The notes under the pieces are model-generated. The model had not been told where the DNA came from. It did no database searches and saw only the letters and a list, made by a program, of their open reading frames with translations. Below are positions 51,152-59,568 of a DNA stretch of 64,000 nt, in pieces. This DNA is from Rhodobacter sp. SY28-1. GTDB taxonomy: Bacteria > Pseudomonadota > Alphaproteobacteria > Rhodobacterales > Rhodobacteraceae. The DNA lies in contig NZ_STGH01000002.1 in the NCBI RefSeq assembly GCF_005222785.1, positions 868,001-932,000 of the forward strand, read 5' to 3'. A program made the translations under genes and the position numbers. The stretch's first letter is position 1. Each line of letters starts with the position of its first letter.

Positions 51152-51959
51152 GGAAGGACACATGGTCTTCCATGAAGGTCGAGACAAAGAAATAGCTGTG
51201 GTCATAGCCCTTCTGCATCCGGAACGTCCCCCCCTGTCGCGCAAGCGCCATCGCTTCGGCCAGCGCTTCGGGGCGGAGCTTGTCGAGGAACTGGTCGGAG
51301 CTTCCCTGATCGACCAGCAGCGGGCCATCGAATCCCCGGCGCCGCATCAGCAAGGTGGCATCATGCGCCGCCCATGACGACTCGTCGGTCCCGAGATAAG
51401 CAGAAAATTGCGGACGGCCCCAATCGCTCGCCGTCGGGTTGCAGATCGGCGCAAAGGCCGAGGCGGATTTGAAACGGCCCGGAAAGCTCATCGCGATGGT
51501 GAGCGCACCGTGGCCGCCCATGGAGTGGCCGGTGATGCCTTGCGCCTCTTCCGCAAGGGGGAAAGCGTTGAACAGGACGCGGGGCAGTTCCTCGGTCACA
51601 TAGTCCCACATGCGGAAATGCGGCGCCCAGGGCTTTTGGGTCGCGTTGACGTAGAACCCCGCGCCCTGCCCCAGCGCGAAGTCGGGGTCATTGGCCACCC
51701 CTTCGCCGCGAGGCGAGGTGTCGGGGAAGACCAGTGCGATCCCGGCCTCGGCGGCCCAGCGCTGCGCCCCCGCCTTTATCATCGCGTTTTCATGCGTGCA
51801 GGTCAGGCCGGACAGGAACCACAGGAGCGGAACGGGGCCGTCCTCGGCCTGGGCGGGCAGGAAGAGGCCGAAGGTCATGTCGCAGGCGCAAGAGACGGAG
51901 GCATGGGTGTAGACGCCCTGGACGCCGCCGAAGGCCCGGTTCTCCGAGACGGTTTTCAT
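51129..51959 (-). CDS. fghA: S-formylglutathione hydrolase
   Basis: Esterase-D family enzyme releasing formate from S-formylglutathione, the second step of glutathione-dependent formaldehyde detoxification. 276 residues. Catalytic triad Ser146 in GHSMGGHG, Asp222 in DQGSSDQF and His254 in KGYDHSYFF; the oxyanion region LSGLTCTHEN is intact. Start ATG 51959 after GGGGGCTACAT. Overlaps the AEC gene upstream by four bases and the CAP gene downstream. The formaldehyde dehydrogenase partner (adhC/flhA) is not in the window. Confidence 0.95.
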   Translation of the reverse strand: MKTVSENRAFGGVQGVYTHASVSCACDMTFGLFLPAQAEDGPVPLLWFLSGLTCTHENAMIKAGAQRWAAEAGIALVFPDTSPRGEGVANDPDFALGQGAGFYVNATQKPWAPHFRMWDYVTEELPRVLFNAFPLAEEAQGITGHSMGGHGALTIAMSFPGRFKSASAFAPICNPTASDWGRPQFSAYLGTDESSWAAHDATLLMRRRGFDGPLLVDQGSSDQFLDKLRPEALAEAMALARQGGTFRMQKGYDHSYFFVSTFMEDHVSFHAQAFLA

Positions 51960-52891
51960 ATGTAGCCCCCCTGGCTGAGTAGCGCGATCACGGCTGTCAC
52001 GGTCAGCACCGATGCGGCGGTGGACAGGAGGATCGCGGTGGAAACACGTTGCGGCGCGACGCGGTAGTGCTGCGCCAGGATGAAGACGTTGCCCGCCACC
52101 GGCAAGGCCGAGGCGGCAATCATCACGCCAGCCTGATAGCCGGTGACACCGAGCAGCCAGCAAGACCCGGCCACCGCAACGGGGTGCAGAAACAGCTTGG
52201 CGAAGGAGAGCCAGGCCGCGACCTCGACCCGTTCGGCCGAGCGCCCGGACAGCGAGGCGCCGATTGCGAACAGCGCGCAGGGCGTGGCAGCAGCGCCGAG
52301 GAGCGTCAGGAACTCGTTGACCGGGACCGGCAGCGCAAGGCCTGTCGCGCCCCAAGCGATGCCCAGGACGACCGAGACGATCATCGGGTTCTTTGCCAGT
52401 CCCGTCGCAAGGATGGCGAAGGTCTGGGCGCTGACCCTTCCGGCGCGCAGGCCGGTGATCGCCATGGTCAGGATCGAGGAGAAGACGATCAGATCGACTG
52501 CCAGGACCAGGAGGACCGGCCCCACCGCCTGCGGGCCAAGAAGCAGCGCCAGCATCGGGATGCCGAGGAAACCCACGTTGCCGATGACCCCGGTATGGGC
52601 CTCGAACACCGCCTCTTCCGCGCTGGTGCGGCGGACCAGCGCGACGGCGGCGACGATCAGCCAGACCACGGTGGTCGCCAGAAGATAGGCAAAGACGACG
52701 GGCCAGGAGAATATTGCCTTGAGGTCCAGATTGGCGGCAAAGCCGAACAGCATCGCCGACAGGGCGAAGTAGAAGACAAAGCGCGTCAGGTAGGCCGTCG
52801 CCTCTTCCGAGAAGAACCGGGTGCGTCCGGCCACATAGCCGACCCCGATCACGGCGAAAAACGGCAACGTCTTCAGAAGTATCGCCAGCAT
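51956..52891 (-). CDS. AEC family transporter (auxin efflux carrier-like)
   Basis: Inner-membrane carrier of 311 residues with about ten helices. GVIGNVGFLGIPMLALLLGPQA and GAAATPCALFAIGASLSG are AEC hallmarks. Bacterial members move organic acids such as malate or malonate; no substrate can be assigned. Start ATG 52891 (MLAILLKTLPFFAVIGVGYVAG); the frame extends to 52927, but that lead is polar. Its stop overlaps the fghA start (ATGA), so it is the first gene of the AEC - fghA - CAP operon. Confidence 0.88.
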   Translation of the reverse strand: MLAILLKTLPFFAVIGVGYVAGRTRFFSEEATAYLTRFVFYFALSAMLFGFAANLDLKAIFSWPVVFAYLLATTVVWLIVAAVALVRRTSAEEAVFEAHTGVIGNVGFLGIPMLALLLGPQAVGPVLLVLAVDLIVFSSILTMAITGLRAGRVSAQTFAILATGLAKNPMIVSVVLGIAWGATGLALPVPVNEFLTLLGAAATPCALFAIGASLSGRSAERVEVAAWLSFAKLFLHPVAVAGSCWLLGVTGYQAGVMIAASALPVAGNVFILAQHYRVAPQRVSTAILLSTAASVLTVTAVIALLSQGGYI

Positions 52892-53284
52892 GGCTGCACT
52901 GGTGTCACGCAAGGGCGGAAAGGGCAAGACCGGGTGTCAGGAATCGGCCGGCGGATGGCCCTTTGCCGGGCGTGTCCGTCCTGGAGCATCAACAGCCCGC
53001 CCTTGTGCGCGATGTGGCAAAAGCGGGGCAATGCAAGAGAAACGCATTGTTGCGCTGCTGCTGCCACGACATGCGTTCAGTCTGGTTAACGCCGCAACTT
53101 ATAGGGGAATTAGCCGATGCAAGCGGTCAATTCATCATACTTTACGCATCGAGAGGTTGAACGATTGTGGCGAAAAAGGAACGAAAAGGCTTCACGTTTT
53201 GGCCCAACTCATTGGCTAAACCTGAGGGATGCCGCGATGCGTTTCCGGGGGCGAAACGTTGGGTACGGCTCGACAGGGACGAAG
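52892..53284. other. Divergent intergenic region, AT-richer
   Basis: 393 bases between the AEC gene and the protein kinase, lower in GC from about 53080 to 53230. It should hold both promoters. An open frame from 53117 joins the kinase, but its sequence is not kinase-like, and the first 56 residues are better read as untranslated leader. No palindrome or RNA structure convinced me. Confidence 0.4.
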
Positions 53285-54916
53285 ATGACTGCTGCCGCGG
53301 TAAAATTCGATTCAGGTGATGCAGGACCCAGCAGCGACGAGCTGGCGGTCGGCACCAAGCTTCTGTTCGGGCAGTACACCATCACCTCTTTCGTCAACAG
53401 CGGCGGGTTCGGGATCGTCTATCTTGCGACCAACTCGCTGGACCGGACCGTGGTCATCAAGGAATGCTTCCCCAGCGCCTATTGCCGCAGGATCGGTGTG
53501 ACGGTCGGGTCGCGGTCGCGGGCGCAGGCCGATGATTTCCGCTCGGCCGTCCGCCACTTTGTCCAGGAAGCCCAGACGCTTTCGCAGCTTAACCATCCGA
53601 ACATCGTCAAGGTGCATCAGGTCTTCGAATGCAACGAGACTGCCTATATGGCGATGGATTACATCCAGGGCCATGACCTGTTGCAGACGGTCGAAGGCAG
53701 CGCGCCGCCCCTGTCGCCGAAAGAGATCATCGCCCATCTGCACACGATGCTGGATGCCGTTGGCCATGTGCATGCCCATGGCCTGCTGCATCGCGACATC
53801 TCGCCCGACAACATGATCCTTGACCTGGCCAAGGGTCAGCCGGTGCTGATCGACTTTGGTGCCTCGCGCAAGGAAGTCACCCGGAAAAGCCGGGCGGTGT
53901 CGGGTCTGCGCGTGGTGAAGGACGGCTATTCGCCGCAGGAATTCTACGTCCATGGCAGCAAGCAGGCGCCGTGCAGCGACCTGTATGCCCTGGGCGCAAG
54001 CTTCTACCACCTGATTTCGGGCGAGACGCCCAAGACCTCGCAGGAACGGCTGTCGGCGATTGCCGGGCGAGAGGGCGATCCGCTGCGTCCGCTGGCGGGC
54101 CGGTTCCGGGGTTACCCGGCCGAGTTCCTGCGTGCGATCGACAAGGCGATGTCAATCTTCCCACGCGACCGGCTGCAATCCGTCGACGAATGGCGCGCGA
54201 TGCTGGGCCTGCCCCAGTCGGTGTCGAAAGGCGAGCCGGTTGCCGTTTCTGCTGCGGCACCTGACGTGACAGCGAAGGCCGTGTCGGTGGAGTCAGCCCC
54301 CGCGGTCGAAGCGGCCGTTGCAGCCGAGGCGTCGGTCGTGGTTTCCGAACCGGCCCCCGTGGCTGCCGCCCCGGCCCCCGCAGCTGCACCGGCCCCCGCA
54401 CCTGTGGCGGCTGCTATCCCGCATCCGGCGGACCTAGCCCCCGCTGCCACGCGAATCGATGTCCGGCAAAGCCCGAAGGAGGTGCTGGTCACCGCCGCTG
54501 CGGCGGCCCTGCTTCTGGTGGGGCTTCTGTCGCTGCCCGACTTCCTGCCCCAGACAGGCAGCCCGACCGCCCAGCAGGCTGCCAGCGTGGCGACGCCCGC
54601 GGTCGCACGGACCGGCGAGACGCTTCCGGTGGTGAATTCGCTGCGGCTGCCGAATGGCATGACGTTCGATTCGGTTGAAACCGCCACTGGCACGATGACA
54701 GTCGTGGCCACGGTCCCGGCCGGGGCCGACAGCACGCTTCAGGTCGGAGATGTGCTTCTGGTCTACACGGCTTCGGGCGAGACGCTGGGCACGGACACGG
54801 CGCTTAGCGATATACTCCGGCGCGAGTTTGCGCAGGGCGTTTCAAGTTACAGTTTTGTAGTTCGGCGTGGTGCAAGTACAACAGACGCAGGATTCCGGCT
54901 CGGGGTGTCCGGTTAA
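53285..54916 (+). CDS. Membrane Ser/Thr protein kinase with periplasmic PDZ-like tail
   Basis: Hanks-type kinase of 543 residues. N-terminal kinase domain about 20-300: glycine loop NSGGFGIVY, ATP Lys59 in VIKECFP, catalytic Asp171 in HRDISPDN, metal Asp190 in DFGAS, then a threonine/serine-rich activation loop. An Ala/Pro/Val linker (about 320-395) leads to one transmembrane helix (about 401-420). The outer part ends with LRLPNGMTFDSVET...LQVGDVLLVY, PDZ-like in look. Start ATG 53285 after AGGGACGAAG. First gene of the kinase - FHA - phosphatase operon. Confidence 0.92.
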   Translation: MTAAAVKFDSGDAGPSSDELAVGTKLLFGQYTITSFVNSGGFGIVYLATNSLDRTVVIKECFPSAYCRRIGVTVGSRSRAQADDFRSAVRHFVQEAQTLSQLNHPNIVKVHQVFECNETAYMAMDYIQGHDLLQTVEGSAPPLSPKEIIAHLHTMLDAVGHVHAHGLLHRDISPDNMILDLAKGQPVLIDFGASRKEVTRKSRAVSGLRVVKDGYSPQEFYVHGSKQAPCSDLYALGASFYHLISGETPKTSQERLSAIAGREGDPLRPLAGRFRGYPAEFLRAIDKAMSIFPRDRLQSVDEWRAMLGLPQSVSKGEPVAVSAAAPDVTAKAVSVESAPAVEAAVAAEASVVVSEPAPVAAAPAPAAAPAPAPVAAAIPHPADLAPAATRIDVRQSPKEVLVTAAAAALLLVGLLSLPDFLPQTGSPTAQQAASVATPAVARTGETLPVVNSLRLPNGMTFDSVETATGTMTVVATVPAGADSTLQVGDVLLVYTASGETLGTDTALSDILRREFAQGVSSYSFVVRRGASTTDAGFRLGVSG

Positions 54917-54954
54917 CCTGCAAGTTCGAAAATTCTGGACTGGGAGAGACAATC

Positions 54955-55803
54955 GTGAAGTTCCTTCGCTCTATCTTCGGCGAGAATGACGAGGCGGGTA
55001 CGGCGACCGGCACGATCGAGGCGGGACCTGACCCGGTCCTGGCCGCTCTGGCGGAACTGGAAGTCAAGCGCCTGCGAGAAGCCTTGGCGGCCGCTGCCCC
55101 CGCCCCGGCACCCGAGCCCGAGCCCGAGGTCACGCAGGAGGTGCAGGTCGCACGCCCCAGCCGGGTGGTCAAGGCCAAGGCCCCGCTGCCGGAGGGCGTC
55201 ACCGCGCCGGCCCGCAGCATCTGGGATCTGGAAGACGAAACCCCGAAACCCGCCGCCGCGCCGTCTGGCGAAGGGTCGGTCGGTTCCGCCCCGCGCCGCG
55301 CGACGCGCACCAAGACCCGCGTCCTGGGCTTCGAGGCCCAGCCTGCGGCGGTTGTCCCGCTGTTCGAGGGCGCCGAGAACCTGCCCGTGGCGGCCGCCCC
55401 CGCAGCCGGCAAGGGCTATGTGATGTTCCCGGCGGGCTGGCTGGTCGTGAAAGACGGCCCCGGCAAGGGCGCATCCTTCGCGCTGTCGCAGGGTGTGTCG
55501 CAGATCGGGCGCGGCAGCGACCAGACGGTATCGCTGGACTACGGCGACATGGCGATCTCGCGGCAGAACCATGCCGCCATCGCCTATGATCCGAAGACCC
55601 ACGAATTCCATATCGGCCATGGCGGCAAGTCGAACCTGGTGCGCATGAACGGGCGCCCGCTGCTGTCGACCGAGCCGGCCCGTGACGGCGACGAGATCCA
55701 GATCGGCGAGACCACGCTGGTCCTGAAGGTGCTCTGCACGCCGGAGTTCAACTGGTCGTCCTATGAGGCGGAAGGAGACGGGCATGATATGGCGATCGCG
55801 TGA
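54955..55803 (+). CDS. FHA domain protein
   Basis: Phosphothreonine-reading protein of 282 residues. GTG start at 54955 after GGGAGAGAC. A long Pro/Ala/Glu-rich, probably disordered N-terminal part contains Thr sites in RRATRTKTRVLGFE (about 112-125), candidates for phosphorylation by the adjacent kinase. The FHA domain is C-terminal (about 175-265): IGRGSDQTVSLDYGDMAISRQNHAAI, then N-x-V-R-x-N-G. The stop overlaps the phosphatase gene by 20 bases. An adaptor role between kinase and targets is inferred. Confidence 0.88.
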   Translation: MKFLRSIFGENDEAGTATGTIEAGPDPVLAALAELEVKRLREALAAAAPAPAPEPEPEVTQEVQVARPSRVVKAKAPLPEGVTAPARSIWDLEDETPKPAAAPSGEGSVGSAPRRATRTKTRVLGFEAQPAAVVPLFEGAENLPVAAAPAAGKGYVMFPAGWLVVKDGPGKGASFALSQGVSQIGRGSDQTVSLDYGDMAISRQNHAAIAYDPKTHEFHIGHGGKSNLVRMNGRPLLSTEPARDGDEIQIGETTLVLKVLCTPEFNWSSYEAEGDGHDMAIA

Positions 55804-56860
55804 ACCGCGCTATGACGTTGCCTCGGGCATCAGCCAGGGGGCGCGGGACTATCAGGAAGACGCGATCACCGCGGACTTTCCGGTCGGAGCCGAGGCAGGC
55901 TTTGTGGTGTTGGCCGACGGGATGGGTGGCCATGCCGCTGGCGACGTCGCCTCGAAGATCGTCCTGACGGAAGTCTATTCCGAGCTGAAGTTCCACTATG
56001 CGGATGTCGAGGCCTTCGAACGCCGGGCCCCGGAAATCCTGCGCAATGTGGCCGAGTTCGCGAACCAGACCCTGCGCGATCACACGATCAACCACCCCGA
56101 GACCGAAGGCATGGGCGCGACCCTGGTCGTCCCGGCGCTGATCGAGAACCGGCTGTGGTGGATTTCGATCGGCGACTCGCCCCTGTTCCTGTTCCGCAAT
56201 GGCAAGCTGAGCCAGCTGAACGAGGACCACTCCATGGGGCCGCAGATCGACTTCATGGTGCAGTCGGGCCTTCTGGACGCCAAGGTCGCCGAGAACCACC
56301 CCGACCGGAACTGCCTGGTTTCGGTGCTGATGGGCTCGAAGATCGCCAAGATCGACTGCCCGGCGCAGCCGGTGGACCTGAAGGCGGGCGACATCGTCAT
56401 CTGTTCGTCGGACGGGCTGCAGTTCCTGACCAACGCGCAGATCACCAAGGTCCTGGCAAAGTATCGCAAGTCCCGGTCGACCGAGATCGCCGAACGGCTG
56501 CTGGAAGAGATCTACAAGCTGGATGATCCGGATCAGGACAACATCAGCTTCACGATCATCAAGGTCAATGACGCCTCGGTCCGCGCGAAAGGGACGCCTC
56601 TGGCAAAAAGCTCGGTGGCCGTCGCCCGCCCGCGCGGCCTGACCAAGGTGGTTTCCGAGCCCGACCTGGTGCCGATCCCGGCCAAGGAAGCGACCCCGGC
56701 CTACGAGCCGGAGGAGGTTGCCGCCATGGTCACCCTGCCAGGTGCCGAACTGCATGAGGTCGACGCGGCCGAGCCGGATGTCGAGCCGGAGGCCGCCGAA
56801 GAAGACGTGGTCGCCCCGACGCAGGCGGTCTCCCCGCGCCGGTTCGCCGCTCTGGCCTGA
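55784..56860 (+). CDS. PP2C-type Ser/Thr protein phosphatase
   Basis: Metal-dependent phosphatase of 358 residues that would reverse the kinase. PP2C motifs in order: GARDYQEDA (19-27), LADGMGGHAAGD (44-54, metal Asp45), GMGATLV, ISIGDSPLFLFRNGKL, then ICSSDGLQFL and DPDQDNISFTII. An acidic Pro/Glu tail of about 95 residues follows the domain. Start ATG 55784 with GGAAGGAGACGGGC, inside the end of the FHA gene. No type VI secretion gene is present, although such trios also accompany those systems. Confidence 0.92.
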   Translation: MIWRSREPRYDVASGISQGARDYQEDAITADFPVGAEAGFVVLADGMGGHAAGDVASKIVLTEVYSELKFHYADVEAFERRAPEILRNVAEFANQTLRDHTINHPETEGMGATLVVPALIENRLWWISIGDSPLFLFRNGKLSQLNEDHSMGPQIDFMVQSGLLDAKVAENHPDRNCLVSVLMGSKIAKIDCPAQPVDLKAGDIVICSSDGLQFLTNAQITKVLAKYRKSRSTEIAERLLEEIYKLDDPDQDNISFTIIKVNDASVRAKGTPLAKSSVAVARPRGLTKVVSEPDLVPIPAKEATPAYEPEEVAAMVTLPGAELHEVDAAEPDVEPEAAEEDVVAPTQAVSPRRFAALA

Positions 56861-56872
56861 CGGCCCTCGCGG

Positions 56873-57568
56873 TCAGGCCCGGAAGACCGACATGATCTGG
56901 TCAAGCGGCTTCCTCCGCTTGGCCACTTCCGGGACCGTGGCGGTGTCGGCGGGATAGCCCACCGGCAGGATCATCACCGGCTTTTCATGGTCTGGCCGCC
57001 CGCAGAGGGGGCCGAGGAACTTCATCGGATTCGGGGTGTGCTCCAGGCAGACCAGGCCCGCATGGTGTATCGCGGTGATCAGGATGCCCGTGGCGATGCC
57101 GACACTTTCCGGGACATAGTAGTTCTTGTAGCGGTCGCCGTCCTCGGTCACGCCATAGCGCTGCGCGAAGACGACGATCAGCCAGGGCGCATCGGTCAGG
57201 TGCGGCTTCGACACGCCGGTCCCGATCGGTTCCAGCGCTGCCAGCCATTCGTCGCCCGCCCCGCCGGAATAGAACGCCCGTTCCTCTTCTTCCGCGCCCT
57301 CGCGGATGCGGCTCTTCATCGCCGGATCGCTGATCGCGACGAAATGCCAGGGCTGGTGGTTCGCGCCTGAGGGGGCCGTCCCCGCCGCGGCGATGCAGGC
57401 GGCGATCACCGCCTCGGGAACGGGACGGGTCGAGTAGTCCCGCACCGAATGCCGTTTGCGCATGTAGGCAAGGAAGTCCTGGGCCGCGGCCAGCGCCCCG
57501 GCATCGTCCTTCTGCACGCGGTCCGGCAACGGCAAAGCCTGATAGCTGACCTCACCCTTGCGATACAT
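56873..57568 (-). CDS. Nitroreductase family protein
   Basis: FMN-dependent NAD(P)H oxidoreductase of 231 residues. RKRHSVRDYSTRPVPEAVI binds FMN phosphate, GTAPSGANHQPWHFV and the late GLVCLEHTPNPMKFL segments fit the family; the C-terminus ends with the basic VAKRRKPLDQIM. Close in style to BluB/IYD-like nitroreductases, which act on flavin, iodotyrosine or nitro compounds; no choice is possible. The start ATG 57568 shares one base with the mbfA stop (TGATG), so it is translationally coupled to mbfA and under the same iron box. Confidence 0.9.
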   Translation of the reverse strand: MYRKGEVSYQALPLPDRVQKDDAGALAAAQDFLAYMRKRHSVRDYSTRPVPEAVIAACIAAAGTAPSGANHQPWHFVAISDPAMKSRIREGAEEEERAFYSGGAGDEWLAALEPIGTGVSKPHLTDAPWLIVVFAQRYGVTEDGDRYKNYYVPESVGIATGILITAIHHAGLVCLEHTPNPMKFLGPLCGRPDHEKPVMILPVGYPADTATVPEVAKRRKPLDQIMSVFRA

Positions 57569-58545
57569 CACCCGCCCCCGATCAGAACCCCTGCGGCAAA
57601 GACCAAAGCACCGCCGACCACGACCTGCAAGGCAGCGCGGAAGAAGGGGGTTTCCATGTAGCGGTTCTGGATCCAGGCGATGGCCCATAATTCGACAAAG
57701 ACCACGATCATCGCGATGGTGGTGGCGGTCCAAAAGTCGGGGATCAGGTACGGGAGAGCGTGGCCGAGGCCGCCGATGGTGGTCATCACGCCCGAGGCAA
57801 GCCCGCGTTTGAAAGGAGAACCGCGCCCCGAAAGGACGCCGTCGTCGTGCGCGGCTTCGGTAAAGCCCATCGAGATGCCCGCGCCGACCGAGGCGGCCGA
57901 GCCGACGAGGAAGGTCGTCCAGGTGTCCTGCGTGGCAAAAGCCGTGGCGAAGATCGGGGCGAGGGTGGAGACCGAGCCGTCCATCAGCCCCGCGAGCCCC
58001 GGCTGTACCCAGGTCAAGATGAACTGGCGCTTGGCCGTCTGGTCCTCATCGCTGCGCGCGTCAGCGGACAGGTGTTTCTCCTCCAGCCGTTGGGCATGGC
58101 GTTCGTGCCCGGCCTCGGCGGCGGCGAGGTCACCCAAAAGCTTGCGGGTCGCGGCATCCTGGGTCCGGGCGGCGGCACGGACATAGAAGTCATGCGCGAC
58201 CTTTTCCATCCCCGCTGCTTCGCCGCGCATGGTTTCCAGCGACAGGGTTTGTGACAGCCAGACCGGGCGACGGGCATAGAAGCCCGCGACATGTTCGCGC
58301 CGGATCAGAGGGATCACATCGCCGAAACGGACACGGTGCAAGTCGATCAGGCGCTGGCGGTGGCCGTCCTCCTCGACCGCCATCCCGTCGAACACCGCCG
58401 CCGAGGCCGGGAAGTCGGCGCGCAGGCGTTCGGCAAAGCTGCGGTAGATGCGGGCGTCGTCCTCTTCGGACGAAATTGCAAGCGCCAGCACCTCTTGTTC
58501 GGACAGGTCGGCAAAGCGGCGGCGGAAAGACAGGGAGGAGAGCAC
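57568..58545 (-). CDS. mbfA: Membrane-bound ferritin / iron exporter MbfA
   Basis: 325 residues joining a ferritin-like (erythrin) domain to a VIT1/CCC1-type membrane domain. Ferritin part about 1-165 with iron-ligand motifs SSEEDDARIY, AVEEDGHRQRL and AEAGHERHAQRL; VIT part from about 175 (WVQPGLAGLMDGSVSTLAPIF, then four or five helices). Such proteins export iron and protect from iron and peroxide stress. An Irr-type box lies 15 bases ahead of ATG 58545, matching known Irr control of mbfA in alphaproteobacteria. Coupled to the nitroreductase downstream. Confidence 0.92.
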   Translation of the reverse strand: MLSSLSFRRRFADLSEQEVLALAISSEEDDARIYRSFAERLRADFPASAAVFDGMAVEEDGHRQRLIDLHRVRFGDVIPLIRREHVAGFYARRPVWLSQTLSLETMRGEAAGMEKVAHDFYVRAAARTQDAATRKLLGDLAAAEAGHERHAQRLEEKHLSADARSDEDQTAKRQFILTWVQPGLAGLMDGSVSTLAPIFATAFATQDTWTTFLVGSAASVGAGISMGFTEAAHDDGVLSGRGSPFKRGLASGVMTTIGGLGHALPYLIPDFWTATTIAMIVVFVELWAIAWIQNRYMETPFFRAALQVVVGGALVFAAGVLIGGG

Positions 58546-58559
58546 TGGCGGGCACCTTA

Positions 58560-58576
58560 TCTGGAATGATTCTAAT
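58560..58576 (-). promoter_or_regulatory. Irr box (iron control element) upstream of mbfA
   Basis: TCTGGAA-TGA-TTCTAAT fits the 7-3-7 Irr dyad TTTAGAA-N3-TTCTAAA at 11 of 14 arm positions. It is 15 bases upstream of the mbfA start, a position suited to repression. A possible minus-strand -10 (TTATAA, 58604-58609) lies about 30 bases upstream. Irr control of mbfA is established in other alphaproteobacteria; binding here is inferred. Confidence 0.7.
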
Positions 58577-58620
58577 GTAGGCCAAGGCTCTGCAGGCGCA
58601 ATGTTATAATGTAAACTGAT

Positions 58621-58686
58621 GAGTTCAGAATCGACTTGCCAAAATGAACTCCGCGGTTTAGATACGATTCTGAACTGTAGAGTTCA
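58621..58686 (+). promoter_or_regulatory. Promoter with nested TGAACT/AGTTCA operators for peptide and tetR
   Basis: A -35 TTGCCA (58636-58641) and -10 TAGATA (58659-58664) are 17 bases apart. Around them lie inverted half-sites: GAGTTCA (58621-58627) with TGAACTC (58645-58651), and a compact dyad TGAACT-GTAG-AGTTCA (58671-58686). Long arms GTTCAGAATCG (58623-58633) and CGATTCTGAAC (58665-58675) also pair perfectly. Autoregulation by the TetR protein encoded downstream is the likely reading. Confidence 0.65.
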
Positions 58687-58700
58687 AATTGGAGATCGAG

Positions 58701-58874
58701 ATGAAACGTATCGCCCTTGTTCTTGCCGCTTCCCTGTCGCTGGCCGCCCCGGTTGCAGCGCAATCGCTGAACATCCTGCTGCCGACCCTGACCTTCCCGA
58801 CCGACACTGTCACGCCGTCGACCAAGGGCTGCGCAGCCCCTGTGGCGGGCGGCACCTGCACGCTGGCCGAGTGA
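58701..58874 (+). CDS. Small exported peptide (57 residues)
   Basis: ATG 58701 follows GGAGATCGAG. A clean signal peptide, MKRIALVLAASLSLAAPVAA, is cleaved before QSLNILLPTL, leaving about 37 residues with TLTFPTDTVTPSTKGC and two Cys (GCAAPVAGGTC) near the end that could form a disulphide. No family is recognised. It is the first gene behind the nested operators and lies 59 bases before tetR. Codon use matches the genome, which supports a real gene. Function unknown; a signal or envelope-stress role cannot be told. Confidence 0.65.
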   Translation: MKRIALVLAASLSLAAPVAAQSLNILLPTLTFPTDTVTPSTKGCAAPVAGGTCTLAE

Positions 58875-58933
58875 CCGCAGCTTCGCTTGCCGCGCCCGAC
58901 CGCGATGCTCTATGGTCCCTGCCAGGGGGTCCG

Positions 58934-59560
58934 ATGAACGTCATTGCAGATCACGGGGTCAGGCGCGGCCGCAAGTTCGACCAGGTGCTGGAAGGCGCCC
59001 GGAAGATCTTCATGCGGGACGGGTTCGAACGGGCCTCGGTCGACGATATCGCGCGTGAGGCTGGGGTGTCGAAGGCGACGATCTACGCCTATTTCCCCGA
59101 CAAGCAGTTGTTGTTCCTGGAAGTGGCGCGCTGCGAATGCCACCGCCAGACCGAGGAAGCCGAGGCGATGGTCGAAGGCGATTTCCCGGTGCGGGTGGCA
59201 TTGACCATCGCTGCGGAACGGATCGTCGCGTTCCAGCTATCGGATTTCGGGCAGCGGATGTTTCGGATCGTCGTGGGGGAAGGTGAGCGTTTCCCGGGGC
59301 TGGGTCGGCAGTTCTACGACTTTGGGCCGGGCCTGATCCATGCGCGGCTGGTGCATCACCTGGGCTGCTATGTGCAGTCCGGCGCGCTGCGGATTGACGA
59401 TCTGGACCTTGCGGCGGACCAGTTCGCGCAGTTGTGCAAGGCGACGATCCACGAAAAGCTGATCTTCGGCATGGCTGAGACCATCACGCCCGAGCTGACG
59501 CATCGGTCAGTGCATGGGGCCGTAGACATGTTCATGGCGCGGTATGGGGTGAACGGCTGA
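58934..59560 (+). CDS. TetR family transcriptional regulator
   Basis: 208 residues. The N-terminal HTH domain (about 14-60: KFDQVLEGARKIFMRDGFERA, then SVDDIAREAGVSKATIYAYFPDKQLL) is classical; the C-terminal ligand domain (TetR_C type AefR-like) is full length. Start ATG 58934 after AGGGGG. It probably represses the promoter at 58636-58664 that serves both the exported peptide and itself. The effector is unknown; AefR-like relatives control efflux pumps, and no pump is adjacent. Ends at a double TTCGAA palindrome, convergent with folC. Confidence 0.92.
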   Translation: MNVIADHGVRRGRKFDQVLEGARKIFMRDGFERASVDDIAREAGVSKATIYAYFPDKQLLFLEVARCECHRQTEEAEAMVEGDFPVRVALTIAAERIVAFQLSDFGQRMFRIVVGEGERFPGLGRQFYDFGPGLIHARLVHHLGCYVQSGALRIDDLDLAADQFAQLCKATIHEKLIFGMAETITPELTHRSVHGAVDMFMARYGVNG

Positions 59561-59568
59561 AACCAGGC

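Noticed and set aside
53117-53284. 56-residue N-terminal extension of the protein kinase
   Set aside because: No kinase-like sequence, lower GC, and a better ribosome site precedes ATG 53285.
53285-56860. Type VI secretion regulatory cassette
   Set aside because: Kinase, FHA and PP2C genes fit such a cassette, but no tss/tag structural gene is in the window, so the label is not supported.
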